38,359 nt of DNA from Dehalococcoidia bacterium. GTDB taxonomy: Bacteria; Chloroflexota; Dehalococcoidia; Lucifugimonadales; UBA3495. Location: contig JAGWBI010000013.1 of the NCBI GenBank assembly GCA_021295965.1, positions 1 to 38,359 of the forward strand. The letters run 5' to 3'. Below the pieces are notes generated by a model. It saw only the letters and a list, made by a program, of their open reading frames with translations, was not told where the DNA came from and searched no databases. Each line of letters opens with the position of its first letter. The first letter of the stretch is position 1. The position numbers were made by a program, and so were the translations under genes. Below, one piece after another: positions 1-7,806 of the stretch.

Positions 1-850
1 TCCCCACCAGCGCGACGCTGACGGCGGGGTTCGACAGCACCCAGCGCAACGCCAGGTGGGGCATATTCTTGCCTCTTGCTTCGGCGATGGGTTTCAAGTC
101 TTCGACGACCCGCAGGTTGCGTTGGAAATGCTCCTCGGCGAATACGCCCACGTTCCAGCCGGGCCGGCCGCCGGTGCTGCGCCAGTCGTTGCCGCCGAAG
201 GTGGTATCCGCGGACATCGTGCCGGTCAGCAGCCCAAAGGCCAACGGCCCATAGACCATCACGCCGGCGCCCTGCTCCACGCAGTAGGGAAAGATTTCTT
301 GCTCCATGCGCCGGTCGAACATATTGAGGCCATACTGCACGACGTCCACGCTGCGGACCGCCTCACATTCCTTGATCTGCTCCAGGGTGAAGTTGGAGAC
401 GCCGACGGCTCGCACCTTGCCCTGGTGTACCAGCCCATCCAGCGCGTGCATGGTCTCGTCGAAGGGGGTATTGACGTCGGGCCAGTGGATGAGCAGCACG
501 TCCAGGTAGTCGGTGCCAAGGTTTTGCAGGCTCTGCTCCACGGAGGCGAGGATAGACAACGCCCGGCTGTCGCGGCCCTTGGGCCGGTCGGCGTAACCCA
601 CGCCGCACTTGGTGACGACGACAACGTCCTTGCGCCGGCTGCCCAGGGCCTTGCCCAGCACCACCTCCGACTTGCCTCTGCCGTAGGCCGGCGCGGTGTC
701 GAAACAATTGATGCCCAGATCGATGGCCCGGTTCACGGCGGCATCCAGCTCGGAACCGGACACGTCACCATAGGTGCCGCCCATCTCCCAGCACCCGAAG
801 CCGAGCGCCGAAACCGTCATGTCAGTGGGTCCGAAACGTCGGTATTCCAT
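1..850 (-). CDS. Aldo/keto reductase, 3' end outside the window
   Basis: NAD(P)H-dependent aldo/keto reductase of the (beta/alpha)8 barrel superfamily, reducing aldehydes or ketones in the cytoplasm; the substrate cannot be read from the sequence. About 283 residues are visible and the frame runs off the left edge. The N-terminus reads MEYRRFGPTDMTVSALGFGC. The expected catalytic tetrad is present: D51 and Y56 (FDTAPAYGRGKSE), K81 (VVTKCG) and H122 (LLIHWPD). The SNF motif of the barrel follows (VGVSNFTLEQIKE). The ATG at 848-850 has GGAG at 860-863 nine bases upstream. That ribosome binding site lies inside a short remnant of an amidase C-terminus, which is the odd feature here. The gene reads in the same direction as the amidase to its right. 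I am sure of the family and unsure of the physiological substrate. Confidence 0.93.
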   Translation of the reverse strand, partial: MEYRRFGPTDMTVSALGFGCWEMGGTYGDVSGSELDAAVNRAIDLGINCFDTAPAYGRGKSEVVLGKALGSRRKDVVVVTKCGVGYADRPKGRDSRALSILASVEQSLQNLGTDYLDVLLIHWPDVNTPFDETMHALDGLVHQGKVRAVGVSNFTLEQIKECEAVRSVDVVQYGLNMFDRRMEQEIFPYCVEQGAGVMVYGPLAFGLLTGTMSADTTFGGNDWRSTGGRPGWNVGVFAEEHFQRNLRVVEDLKPIAEARGKNMPHLALRWVLSNPAVSVALVG

Positions 851-856
851 AGCGCC

Positions 857-895
857 TCACTCCAAATTGGGCCACACGCCCCGGCTGGGGAAGTA
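857..895 (-). pseudogene. Remnant of an amidase C-terminus
   Basis: On the minus strand this stretch encodes FPSRGVWPNLE followed by TGA. The intact amidase at 1408-2832 ends in SPSRGVWPNLE followed by TAA, so 10 of 11 residues and the stop position agree, with synonymous differences between them. No further amidase sequence is visible upstream. The remnant ends six bases before the ATG of the aldo/keto reductase, and its GGAG serves as that gene's ribosome binding site. Together with the intact copy it brackets the small membrane-protein gene at 930-1364. Confidence 0.7.
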
Positions 896-929
896 GATTG
901 GGTAGGTGACCGAACCGGGTTCGCCTCGG

Positions 930-1364
930 TTAACTTCCCGGCGGGGGGTCATTGAATTCGCGCCCTTCGGCAGCCGCCCTCATGCGCGCCTCGTTCCACT
1001 GCTGCCACCGCTCGCGTTCCGCGGCGGCGCCCGCGGCGGCCCCCGCAGCTTTTATCTCTTCCAGCTCCCGCCGTCGCTTCTCCCTATCCTTGCCGATTAA
1101 TGACAAAGTGTAAAACACTCTGAAGCCTCCTTCCGCCAGCACCGCTATTATGCCGTAAGAAATGGCGCCCAAGCCTGCCATCTCTGCGGCCATGTCCCAG
1201 TGGTCCCAAAATCGCGGCTGGCTCGTCCAGAACCACGTCATGAGTGCGGCGCCGAATGGCGAGGCCGCAAAATGCCTGACTTGCCACCCTTCCGGCTGTA
1301 TTAGCCAATCCCAGAGGTGGCGAGGTATTGACTTGATCCCGTCGCGAGTGCCGCGCCACACCAT
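930..1364 (-). CDS. Small hypothetical membrane-associated protein
   Basis: I do not recognise the family. The 144-residue product begins MVWRGTRDGIKSIPRHLWDW. It has a tryptophan-rich N-terminal third (WDWLIQPEGW, WFWTSQPRFWDHWD), one hydrophobic segment at about residues 59-80 (MAGLGAISYGIIAVLAEGGF), and a charged, alanine-rich, probably coiled-coil stretch at about 92-125 (DREKRRRELEEIKAAGAAAG). The C-terminus is polar. A single-pass inner-membrane protein with a cytoplasmic coiled coil is plausible. No clear ribosome binding site precedes the ATG. It lies between the intact amidase and a copy of the amidase tail, which suggests it was inserted there. The coding frame is open throughout and its codon positions look like the neighbours', but no function can be given. 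Confidence 0.6.
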   Translation of the reverse strand: MVWRGTRDGIKSIPRHLWDWLIQPEGWQVRHFAASPFGAALMTWFWTSQPRFWDHWDMAAEMAGLGAISYGIIAVLAEGGFRVFYTLSLIGKDREKRRRELEEIKAAGAAAGAAAERERWQQWNEARMRAAAEGREFNDPPPGS

Positions 1365-1407
1365 GACTTGATTTTACCATGCTGATTTTGCCGGCCCATT
1401 GACGACG

Positions 1408-2832
1408 TTACTCCAGGTTGGGCCACACCCCCCGGCTGGGCGACACGCCCTCGTAGGCGTGGGCGATCCGGAACAGGTTGCCCTCCTCCCACGGCCGGGC
1501 GATAAACTGGAGGCCGATGGGCAGGCCGAGCTCGCTGAAGCCGCAGGGCACGGTGATGGCCGGGAAGCCGGTGGAGTTCATCGGGCTGGTGTTGCGGGAG
1601 ACGTGACCGGAGCCGGGGCCGCGCACCTTCTGGCGACGCCCTTCCGCCTCCAGGGTGTCCGCGTCGATGCGCGGGGCCGGCAGCGGCGTGGTCGGCGTCA
1701 CCAGGAAGTCCACCTCCTGCAAAACGCGGGCGTGCTCCTCCTTGATGAGACGCTGCACCTTCATGGCTTTGGAGTAGTCCCGGCCCAGCACGAACTGGCC
1801 GGCCAGCGTGCGATACAGCGTGTCCGGGCCGTAGTCCTCGCGGTTGGAGGTGATGTAGGGCTCGTGGGTGACCACGCTGTCGGCCATGCTGGAGAAGCGC
1901 AACGCGCCGGCGTACTGCATGGTGGGCACGCTGACCTCGCGGGTGACGACGCCCAGCTCTTCCAGGGCGGCGATGGCCGCGCGCACGGCGGCCTCCACCT
2001 CGGGATCCAGGTGGTCGTAGTAGTAGTTGGACGGTATGCCCATGGTGAGGCCGCTGATGCCGCGCTCCAGGATGAGAGCGTAGTCGTCCACCGGAACCGG
2101 CACGGTGCTGGGATCCAGCGGGTCGTAGCCGGCGATGGCCTGCAGCACCAGCGCGCTGTCCCGCACGGAGCGGGTCATGGGGCCGATGTGGTCGCCGTTG
2201 AAGCTGGTCACCAGCAGCCCGCGTTGGCTGACGCGCCCGAAGGTCTGCTTCAGGCCCACCACGCCGCAGAACGCGCCGGGCAGCCGTACCGAGCCGCCCA
2301 GGTCGGTGCCCAGGGAGGCGAAAGTCACGCCGGCGGCCACGTTGGCCCCGCCGCCGCCGCTGGAACCGCCGGGGATGTGGTCCACGTTCCAGGGGTTGTG
2401 CACCGCCCCGTAGTGAGGGTTGTTGGAGGTTGCGCCGGCGGCGAACTCCTCCAGGTTCTCCTTGCCGAGGATAATCGCGCCGGCTTCCTTGCAGCGTCGG
2501 ACGACTTCAGCATCCTCGTCGGGCACGTGGTCTCGCAGCACCTTGGTGCCCAGGGTGGTGTTGATGCCGCCGGTGGCGATGTTGTCCTTGATGCCGATGG
2601 GGATGCCGTGGAGCGGCCCCCGGTACTCCCCGCGAGACAGGGCGTCCTCGGCTTCCTCGGCCTGGGCCAGGGCTTGCTCCCGCATGATCGTGATGAATGA
2701 GTTGAGCGTTGGCTGCTGCCTTTCAGCCTCAGCCAGCGCCGCCTCCGTGAGGTCAACGGGAGAGACCTCCCGCGCCTGGATCATGGGAGCGACTTCGGAA
2801 ATGGTCAGCTTGAGCAGTTCGGAGCTAGGCAT
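1408..2832 (-). CDS. Amidase, amidase-signature family (GatA/AtzE-like)
   Basis: Amidase-signature hydrolase cleaving a carboxamide C-N bond; 474 residues, normal for the family. Numbered from MPSSELLKL, the Ser-cisSer-Lys triad is K82 (GIPIGIKDN), S157 (PGGSSGGGG) and S181 (TDLGGSVRLPG), with the usual 24-residue spacing between the serines. I chose the ATG at 2830-2832 over the one at 2848-2850 because GGAGGAGGAG lies just upstream of it. This start overlaps the end of the small GatC/AtzG-like gene by eight bases, so the two are translationally coupled. No gatB lies nearby, so a role in the tRNA amidotransferase is not supported. A stand-alone amidase with a small stabilising partner, as in AtzE-AtzG, fits better. 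The stop-proximal sequence is echoed at 857-895. Confidence 0.93.
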   Translation of the reverse strand: MPSSELLKLTISEVAPMIQAREVSPVDLTEAALAEAERQQPTLNSFITIMREQALAQAEEAEDALSRGEYRGPLHGIPIGIKDNIATGGINTTLGTKVLRDHVPDEDAEVVRRCKEAGAIILGKENLEEFAAGATSNNPHYGAVHNPWNVDHIPGGSSGGGGANVAAGVTFASLGTDLGGSVRLPGAFCGVVGLKQTFGRVSQRGLLVTSFNGDHIGPMTRSVRDSALVLQAIAGYDPLDPSTVPVPVDDYALILERGISGLTMGIPSNYYYDHLDPEVEAAVRAAIAALEELGVVTREVSVPTMQYAGALRFSSMADSVVTHEPYITSNREDYGPDTLYRTLAGQFVLGRDYSKAMKVQRLIKEEHARVLQEVDFLVTPTTPLPAPRIDADTLEAEGRRQKVRGPGSGHVSRNTSPMNSTGFPAITVPCGFSELGLPIGLQFIARPWEEGNLFRIAHAYEGVSPSRGVWPNLE

Positions 2833-3028
2833 CGGCTTCTCCTCCTCCATCCGCCGGCCGGAGCAGGCGCGCGGACATCACGTCGGACAGGTCGAGATCA
2901 CGCAGGTTCTGCAACTCGGTCAAGTAGTTCTCCAGCTCCGGCTTGACCAGCTCCAGCTCAGCGTCGGACAGCTCGAACCCGCCGTATTCGGCAATAATGC
3001 GCTTCATGGTTTCGTCGGAAATCGGCAT
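2825..3028 (-). CDS. Small GatC/AtzG-like amidase partner
   Basis: A 67-residue acidic helical protein, MPISDETMKRIIAEYGGFEL..., ending GGGEADA. Its size, helical character and position directly before an amidase match the GatC-like/AtzG-like (DUF4089-type) small subunits that bind and stabilise AtzE-type amidases. This is inferred mostly from context and general resemblance. The ATG at 3026-3028 is chosen over the GTG at 3035-3037 because GGGAGGTG sits eight bases before it. The 3' end overlaps the amidase start by eight bases in an ATGCCTAG junction, a strong sign of coexpression. Confidence 0.7.
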   Translation of the reverse strand: MPISDETMKRIIAEYGGFELSDAELELVKPELENYLTELQNLRDLDLSDVMSARLLRPADGGGEADA

Positions 3029-3136
3029 TCGCCACACCTCCCGGTACGGTAGAGGTTACGTACGTTACGCGGGAGTGTACACGCCGAGCGCGGGGGATGC
3101 CAACCCGCAGACTGCGAGCATCGGAGCAGGGTACGG

Positions 3137-3625
3137 CTATTCTTGTAGCGCGTCGACCAGGCGGGATCCACAGCGGACCAATTGGATGGCCACGGACTGT
3201 CCTCGGAAGTTAATCCGGCTTGAAGGCCTCCGGAGATTCGTGATCTCATCGCGATGCAAACCGCGGTCATGCGCTGCGACGGGGTAGAACCTGACCGGTG
3301 CGCCGGGTGGTACGAGTTCATTCGCGATGACAGCACCACCACGTAATTGCGCCAGAAACTCACTGGCCCTTTTCCTGCCAGTGGTCAATTCAACAGGGAC
3401 AACCCATGAACCCGAATTTGCGTCGTTGCCGCCGATAAACAGGTAATCGCAGCGTTGACGGTCACGTACGATTTGCGCCGCCGCGTCGTCTTCCAGATGG
3501 ATTAATACCGAGGGCTGGGGTGTTCCTTCCAGTAGAAGGGTGCAACCACTATCGCTACACCTGGTTACTTGGCAGCGCGGGTCGGTTCGGGTCCGCACTG
3601 CCTCCACTGCCGACGCCGGCGTCAT
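3137..3625 (-). CDS. Small companion of AAA ATPase, PD-(D/E)XK nuclease-like signature
   Basis: 162-residue protein encoded immediately after an AAA ATPase, with a 4-base ATGA overlap. It contains CDYLFIGG (D60) followed by SWVVPVELTTGRKR (E79, with T81 at the lysine position) and then FLAQLRGGAVIANEL. This order resembles small PD-(D/E)XK-like proteins in which a CDF/CDY strand is followed by a P-x-E-L-K strand and an EQLQxGA helix. The expected catalytic lysine is replaced by threonine, although K84 lies three residues further on. The C-terminal half contains FYPVAAHDRGLHRDEI and INFRGQSVAIQLVRCGS. It could be a nuclease with a migrated lysine, an inactive nuclease-fold partner, or something else. 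The coupling to the ATPase is certain; the fold assignment is inference. Confidence 0.6.
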   Translation of the reverse strand: MTPASAVEAVRTRTDPRCQVTRCSDSGCTLLLEGTPQPSVLIHLEDDAAAQIVRDRQRCDYLFIGGNDANSGSWVVPVELTTGRKRASEFLAQLRGGAVIANELVPPGAPVRFYPVAAHDRGLHRDEITNLRRPSSRINFRGQSVAIQLVRCGSRLVDALQE

Positions 3626-5172
3626 TCGCCCCGCTCGATACGGTTGGTAATGAGTGCCCAGCGGTTGTAGAGAGCTTCTGATACCAACCCGAACTTGGAC
3701 GGGAATGTGCCCGTTTCCTCTTCAAGAGGAATTTCCCGAACCATAGATCCTCCCTCTTTCCCGTTCGGCTCGAATAACCATGCGCCTACTTCGTCCGGGC
3801 TAAGGGCCAGATCAGCCCCCTCAATTCCTTCGCGACGCTCCGGGGGAAGTTCCGACAACTTGACCAGGTTCGCTAACTCCTCCAGCACCCATTCGCTGTG
3901 GGTGGTGATGATGATGCGGATATCGGCTTTCACCGCTGCGGCGAGCAGGCGCGTGAATTCGACCTGTGCCTCTGGGTGGAGGTGAGACTCTGGCTCTTCG
4001 ATGATGAGGGTATCGCCTGGTTGGACCACATGGCGGAAGTAGAGAACAACGGGGGCTAATTCCGCGACCATCGATGAGGCGTTCATCAAGGGCAGATCAC
4101 GCTGCCAGTCATTTGGTCTGTACAAAAACGAAGGAAACCCTACAGGGTTGTTTTCGATGCGGATTGTGCCTTTCAGCACGTCCTTTTCGATGCGATACGC
4201 GATCAACGAATCCGTCTCCTGCGGCATGTTTGCGCTGCCAATGCTAATCAGTCGATCGAGAAAGTCGCCAATTACGCCAGTAAAAATCCTCATTGGCGAT
4301 TCATTCGGGCCGGATGAACCAGACCCACTGAGTATCAATATACGCACCAGATTTTGAAGCGAGTGCATGACAGTAGCACGATCGGCCGGAAGGTAATGCG
4401 TATAGAGACCGAGAGGACCTACGCTGCGGGAGAGCACGATGCCGCTGAGAGCAGCCAACTGCAAATTGGCGCTAAAGAGCCGTAGGTCCTCGGTGTCTTC
4501 TGGTGACAGAAAAAACGAACGTGATTGGAGGCGCTGCATGATGCTGACTGGTACAGCGGTCGGTTTTAACATCTCGACACGGGTTCCGTCGCTTGAAAAC
4601 TCGATTTCGTACTGGAAAGTATCTCCGTAATCGGACATATGTACCACAGCACAACGCATTGGAGATCCTGAGATGCCCCCTTTCGGATAATGAACTATGC
4701 CAGAAGCCTCATCAGTCCCAAAGCATCTTATTATGGCCTCTTCCAAAACCTCTCTCGAGCGACCTATTCCATCTAGAACTTTGCCAACCAAGTCAGCGAC
4801 TACCTTCTGCAGTTCTGAAGGAGGCGACACAGACGCAGACTGGCTGGTTAGTTCTGTTCTGAATCGTTCCATGCTGACCCATCGATAAAGGTCATCGACT
4901 TCCGACACGGACAACGCGACGTTGGTGAGGTACCTCAGGTTAGTTGGCCGGTGGAAAGAGGTCTGACCGGGTCTCCTTGAAGTGACAACCGGTCCAGAAA
5001 AGGAACCGAAAAATTGATTCAGCGCATAGATCAGGACGGCCAAATACGACTTGCCCGTGTTGCTCGGCCCTACGAAAACCGTCATCGGCCGCAGCTCGAC
5101 CGTGCCCTCGGCGATGGGGCCGAAGTTGGTGACCTCCAGTTTGAGGTGCTTGGTTTCGGGTGCAGCAGGCAT
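3622..5172 (-). CDS. AAA family ATPase, SMC/OLD-like (AAA_21 type)
   Basis: 516-residue ATPase of the ABC/SMC-like group found in OLD-family and related defence proteins. The N-terminus LKLEVTNFGPIAEGTVELRP is the typical first strand and is followed by Walker A GPSNTGKS (35-42). Around 261-266 is LPADRA, and an ABC-signature-like region NASSMVAELAPV lies at 364-375. Walker B is LIIEEPESHLHP (389-400), and the sensor/H-loop is IITTHSEWVLEEL with H425. The middle 100-350 is helical and poorly conserved, as in this group. No nuclease domain is fused to it; the coupled downstream gene at 3137-3625 may supply that role. No convincing ribosome binding site precedes the ATG. A two-gene anti-phage cassette is plausible but unproven; a housekeeping DNA-repair role is the alternative. 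Confidence 0.85.
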   Translation of the reverse strand: MPAAPETKHLKLEVTNFGPIAEGTVELRPMTVFVGPSNTGKSYLAVLIYALNQFFGSFSGPVVTSRRPGQTSFHRPTNLRYLTNVALSVSEVDDLYRWVSMERFRTELTSQSASVSPPSELQKVVADLVGKVLDGIGRSREVLEEAIIRCFGTDEASGIVHYPKGGISGSPMRCAVVHMSDYGDTFQYEIEFSSDGTRVEMLKPTAVPVSIMQRLQSRSFFLSPEDTEDLRLFSANLQLAALSGIVLSRSVGPLGLYTHYLPADRATVMHSLQNLVRILILSGSGSSGPNESPMRIFTGVIGDFLDRLISIGSANMPQETDSLIAYRIEKDVLKGTIRIENNPVGFPSFLYRPNDWQRDLPLMNASSMVAELAPVVLYFRHVVQPGDTLIIEEPESHLHPEAQVEFTRLLAAAVKADIRIIITTHSEWVLEELANLVKLSELPPERREGIEGADLALSPDEVGAWLFEPNGKEGGSMVREIPLEEETGTFPSKFGLVSEALYNRWALITNRIERGE

Positions 5173-5243
5173 GACGGAATGGTCCCGCGTCGGCAGTTAT
5201 GCGACTACGATGCCATTCTAGCAGACGGGTTTGCTCACGCTGC

Positions 5244-5271
5244 GAGATTGCCGCGCTTCGCTCGCAACGAC
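5244..5271. repeat. Dispersed inverted repeat between two minus-strand genes
   Basis: A GATTGC ... GCAACGAC motif around GCGCTTCGCTCG, able to form an imperfect hairpin. A related but shorter sequence (GCATTGCTCGCAATGAC) lies at 13647-13663. It resembles short intergenic repeats common in bacterial genomes. The 210-base gap between the AAA ATPase start and the regulator's 3' end holds nothing else I can identify. Confidence 0.4.
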
Positions 5272-5382
5272 CGGTCGAGCGAAACTGGGCGTCGTTGCCC
5301 AGAAGGGCCCGGCTGCTCCCGTGGGCGGCTACTGCGGTGCCTTGGGGTTCGGACTCACTGGTCCGAGTGGATTGGCTGCGGG

Positions 5383-7539
5383 CTAAGGTCTCGCCATGCG
5401 GTAGCCAACACCGTGCTCCGTGAAGATGTATGTGGGCTTCCTGGCGTTGTCCCGAAGCTTCTGGCGTAGGGACTTTATGTAGGAGCGCAGGAGCTGGGAC
5501 TCCCCTGAATACCCCGGTCCCCAAACCTTGTGCAGCAACATGTCCTGCGTGAGAACCCGGCCCGCGGAATTGCAGAGCTCGGTGAGCAGTTTGTACTCCG
5601 TGGCCGTCAGCTGCACCGGTTGCCCCGATACGTTGACGGTTCGCTCATCGAAATTGATTGCCACTTCCCCCAACTGGAACGTGCGGTTGCCGGCAGGTTT
5701 TCCGCCGGCGTTCGACCTCCGAAGTGTCCCCCTTATCCTTGCGATCAGTTCCGAAGGCGAAAACGGCTTTACCATATATCCGTCCGCCCCCATTTCGAAA
5801 GCGCGCACGACGTATTCCTCATCGTCCCGGTCACAGAATACAATCGCCGGCAGGTTCAGGGGTTTCCCGGCGGCACGCAAGGCGCGGAAGGACGCTTCTT
5901 CTCGGCCAGCGATGTCCAGGAGAATCAGCTTCGGCCTTTCCGACGACGCCAGTTGCTCAATCTCATCCAGGCCAAATGTCTCCACGGTCCCATAGCCCGC
6001 GTCGAGCAGGACTCTGCGGACTGTGCGCAGCAATTCGGGTTCTTCGATTGAGACGAGTATCTGCGTCTTGTCCGTCGGCGCTGGCATTGGCTCGCTGGCA
6101 ATTCTCGGCATTGCGGAGAGTTGAATTTCGTCCGCGTCTTCCACTGATGGGAGCGTGAAGGTCATGGTCAACCGACCTTCTTGTTCATCAACTTCAGTAC
6201 CGATTCGCCCTCCATGAGCCTCAATAACGCCACGGCAGAAGGAGTACGCCAGACCTTCGCCCTGGGACGCCATGTCAACAAATTTGTCATGGGAACGGGC
6301 AATCTGTTTGAAAAGCAGCGGAGGCGCGTCATGCTCAGCTTCGCGTGGAAGATCTGCGGGCCGGTCGAACGAGCCTGCCACGGACAATGAGATTGCGACG
6401 TGGATACCCATCTTCGAAGCGGCTACTTTGATCGGCAGCGACTCGTTTGAGTGGTTCGCGACCTGGCGCAGCAAATTATGCAGTACCTGGCTCATGCGCT
6501 GCTTGTCCACCAAAATTTTAGGCAGCCCAGCCGGAATGTCCAATTGCACGGTGACCGCGGAGTGGTCTCTCAGAAACCCTCCACAGGACTGATGTATCAA
6601 CCCTGCTACATCCGTTGACTCGGTAGCCACCGATAATTTTCCAGTCTCGAATTGGGTCAGTTCGATGAGGCTGTTGAGCTGACTGCGCATCAGGTCCGTC
6701 TGCTGGTCGATGATACGCAGGAGTTGCAGCGGCTCGGTCGGGACCATCGACTCAACTATGTCTTTGAGTGCGGCGGCGGAACCCTTGATGCTTATCAAAG
6801 GCGTTCTCAGTTCTTCGCTCACCATCGCCAGGAATTCAACCTGCTTCCGATCCAGATCATCCAGGGATGTCATGTCCTGCACGACGGACACCACCGACAC
6901 TATCTCCCCTGACTCGGAGAAGATTGGCGCGGCGCTTAGCAGGGTGGTAATCGCGTTCCCGTTCGGGGCCTGGATCACGATTTCCTCTGCCGGCACAGTC
7001 TCGCCGATTTGAAGCGCCCTGGTGGCCGGAAGATCCATGTAGGTGACTTCTCGCCCGTCCGCTCGTCGAAAGGACAACACTTCGAAAACGTTGTCCATGG
7101 AACTTTCGGGCATCTCAAGGGTGTCTATCAAGCGCAGGAGTTCCTGGTTCATATAGGCCACCTCACCCCCGCGCACGTCAAAGACGATGACTCCCATCGG
7201 AGAGATGTCCAGCAGCGTCTCGAGATCCGCCTTTGCGCTGTGTTCAGCTTCATATCTACGGGCGTTGGCGATTATCGACGCGGCCCGCGCGGCAAACATC
7301 GCCGCTATGTTCTCATCTTCATCCGTAAACTCCGGTCCGCCGTCTTTGTCCACGAGACAAATGCTGCCGATACGTTCGTCGCGATGGCAGATCGGCATAC
7401 CCAGGAAAGTCTCGAAGAGCGCGTGTTCTGGCTGAAGACCTGCATATTCAGGTTGGGCAACCCTATCCTTCAGCCGGACCGGGCCCTTTATCTCATTCAG
7501 ATAGCCCAGCATTCCGAGACCTTCGGGCGATTGTGTCAA
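5383..7539 (-). CDS. GAF-PAS-kinase-like-receiver-winged helix regulator, portion after an in-frame TGA
   Basis: This open frame encodes 718 residues of a one-protein signalling fusion. In order: most of a GAF domain (about 1-97), a PAS domain (about 105-225), a HisKA-like helix pair, a HATPase-like domain ending near 475, a receiver (about 495-610) and an OmpR/PhoB-type winged helix (about 620-716, ending FTEHGVGYRMARP). The H-box reads VSEELRTPL, so glutamate occupies the phospho-acceptor histidine position (residue 242). The ATP-binding lid is also eroded (GEGLAYSFCRGVIEAHGG). The receiver keeps the aspartate (LILLDIAG) and lysine (MVKPFSP). It therefore looks like a sensor pseudokinase fused to a DNA-binding regulator. 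The frame continues upstream through a TGA at 7642-7644 into the true N-terminus at 7806; the first ATG after that TGA lies inside the GAF domain, so this piece alone would be truncated. Confidence 0.85.
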   Translation of the reverse strand: MTQSPEGLGMLGYLNEIKGPVRLKDRVAQPEYAGLQPEHALFETFLGMPICHRDERIGSICLVDKDGGPEFTDEDENIAAMFAARAASIIANARRYEAEHSAKADLETLLDISPMGVIVFDVRGGEVAYMNQELLRLIDTLEMPESSMDNVFEVLSFRRADGREVTYMDLPATRALQIGETVPAEEIVIQAPNGNAITTLLSAAPIFSESGEIVSVVSVVQDMTSLDDLDRKQVEFLAMVSEELRTPLISIKGSAAALKDIVESMVPTEPLQLLRIIDQQTDLMRSQLNSLIELTQFETGKLSVATESTDVAGLIHQSCGGFLRDHSAVTVQLDIPAGLPKILVDKQRMSQVLHNLLRQVANHSNESLPIKVAASKMGIHVAISLSVAGSFDRPADLPREAEHDAPPLLFKQIARSHDKFVDMASQGEGLAYSFCRGVIEAHGGRIGTEVDEQEGRLTMTFTLPSVEDADEIQLSAMPRIASEPMPAPTDKTQILVSIEEPELLRTVRRVLLDAGYGTVETFGLDEIEQLASSERPKLILLDIAGREEASFRALRAAGKPLNLPAIVFCDRDDEEYVVRAFEMGADGYMVKPFSPSELIARIRGTLRRSNAGGKPAGNRTFQLGEVAINFDERTVNVSGQPVQLTATEYKLLTELCNSAGRVLTQDMLLHKVWGPGYSGESQLLRSYIKSLRQKLRDNARKPTYIFTEHGVGYRMARP

Positions 7540-7641
7540 GCGTTCACGCTCTTCGTCTGTTCCTCCCGATACGTAAACGTCGCCAATCCCACCCGCGTTA
7601 TCAAAAGTCAGGAGCGCACCGTACCGGGCGCCGGTGAGCTT

Positions 7642-7806
7642 TCAGGCGCTGTTGACAACTTCCTGGAGAACATCCTCGGCGCCAAGGTTTTCGGAGATGC
7701 TGATGCTTGCCCGGCTCAATCCGGCAAGCCGATCCTTCAGAGCGTCAATTTCCTGCCGGAGCGTTTCCGTTTCGGTGATTGCGGCATTCGCCTGGAAAAG
7801 ACTCAT
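7642..7806 (-). pseudogene. N-terminal fragment of the GAF-PAS regulator, separated by an in-frame TGA
   Basis: From the ATG at 7804-7806 the frame reads MSLFQANAAITETETLRQEI and forms a short coiled coil leading into the start of a GAF domain (SISENLGAEDVLQEVVNSA). It then meets TGA at 7642-7644. Past this codon the same frame continues with a perfect GAF sequence (KLTGARYGALLTFDNAGG) into the large downstream portion without any shift. An arginine codon CGA at this place would restore an 807-residue protein. The candidate explanations are a recent nonsense mutation, a sequencing error or readthrough. GAGG six bases before the ATG is a reasonable ribosome binding site. The 69-residue version that begins further upstream at 7851 has no such site. 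Confidence 0.75.

Noticed and set aside
1399-2700. 433-residue open frame on the plus strand opposite the amidase
   Set aside because: It is the antisense shadow of a high-GC gene. It has no family motif, while the minus strand encodes a complete amidase with its catalytic triad.
1408-3028. The amidase and small gene as GatA/GatC of the tRNA amidotransferase
   Set aside because: No gatB is adjacent, and the small protein fits AtzG-like partners at least as well.
7642-7644. TGA as a selenocysteine codon in the GAF domain
   Set aside because: The position in GAF relatives is typically a charged or arginine-like residue, not cysteine, and no selenocysteine insertion element was evident.
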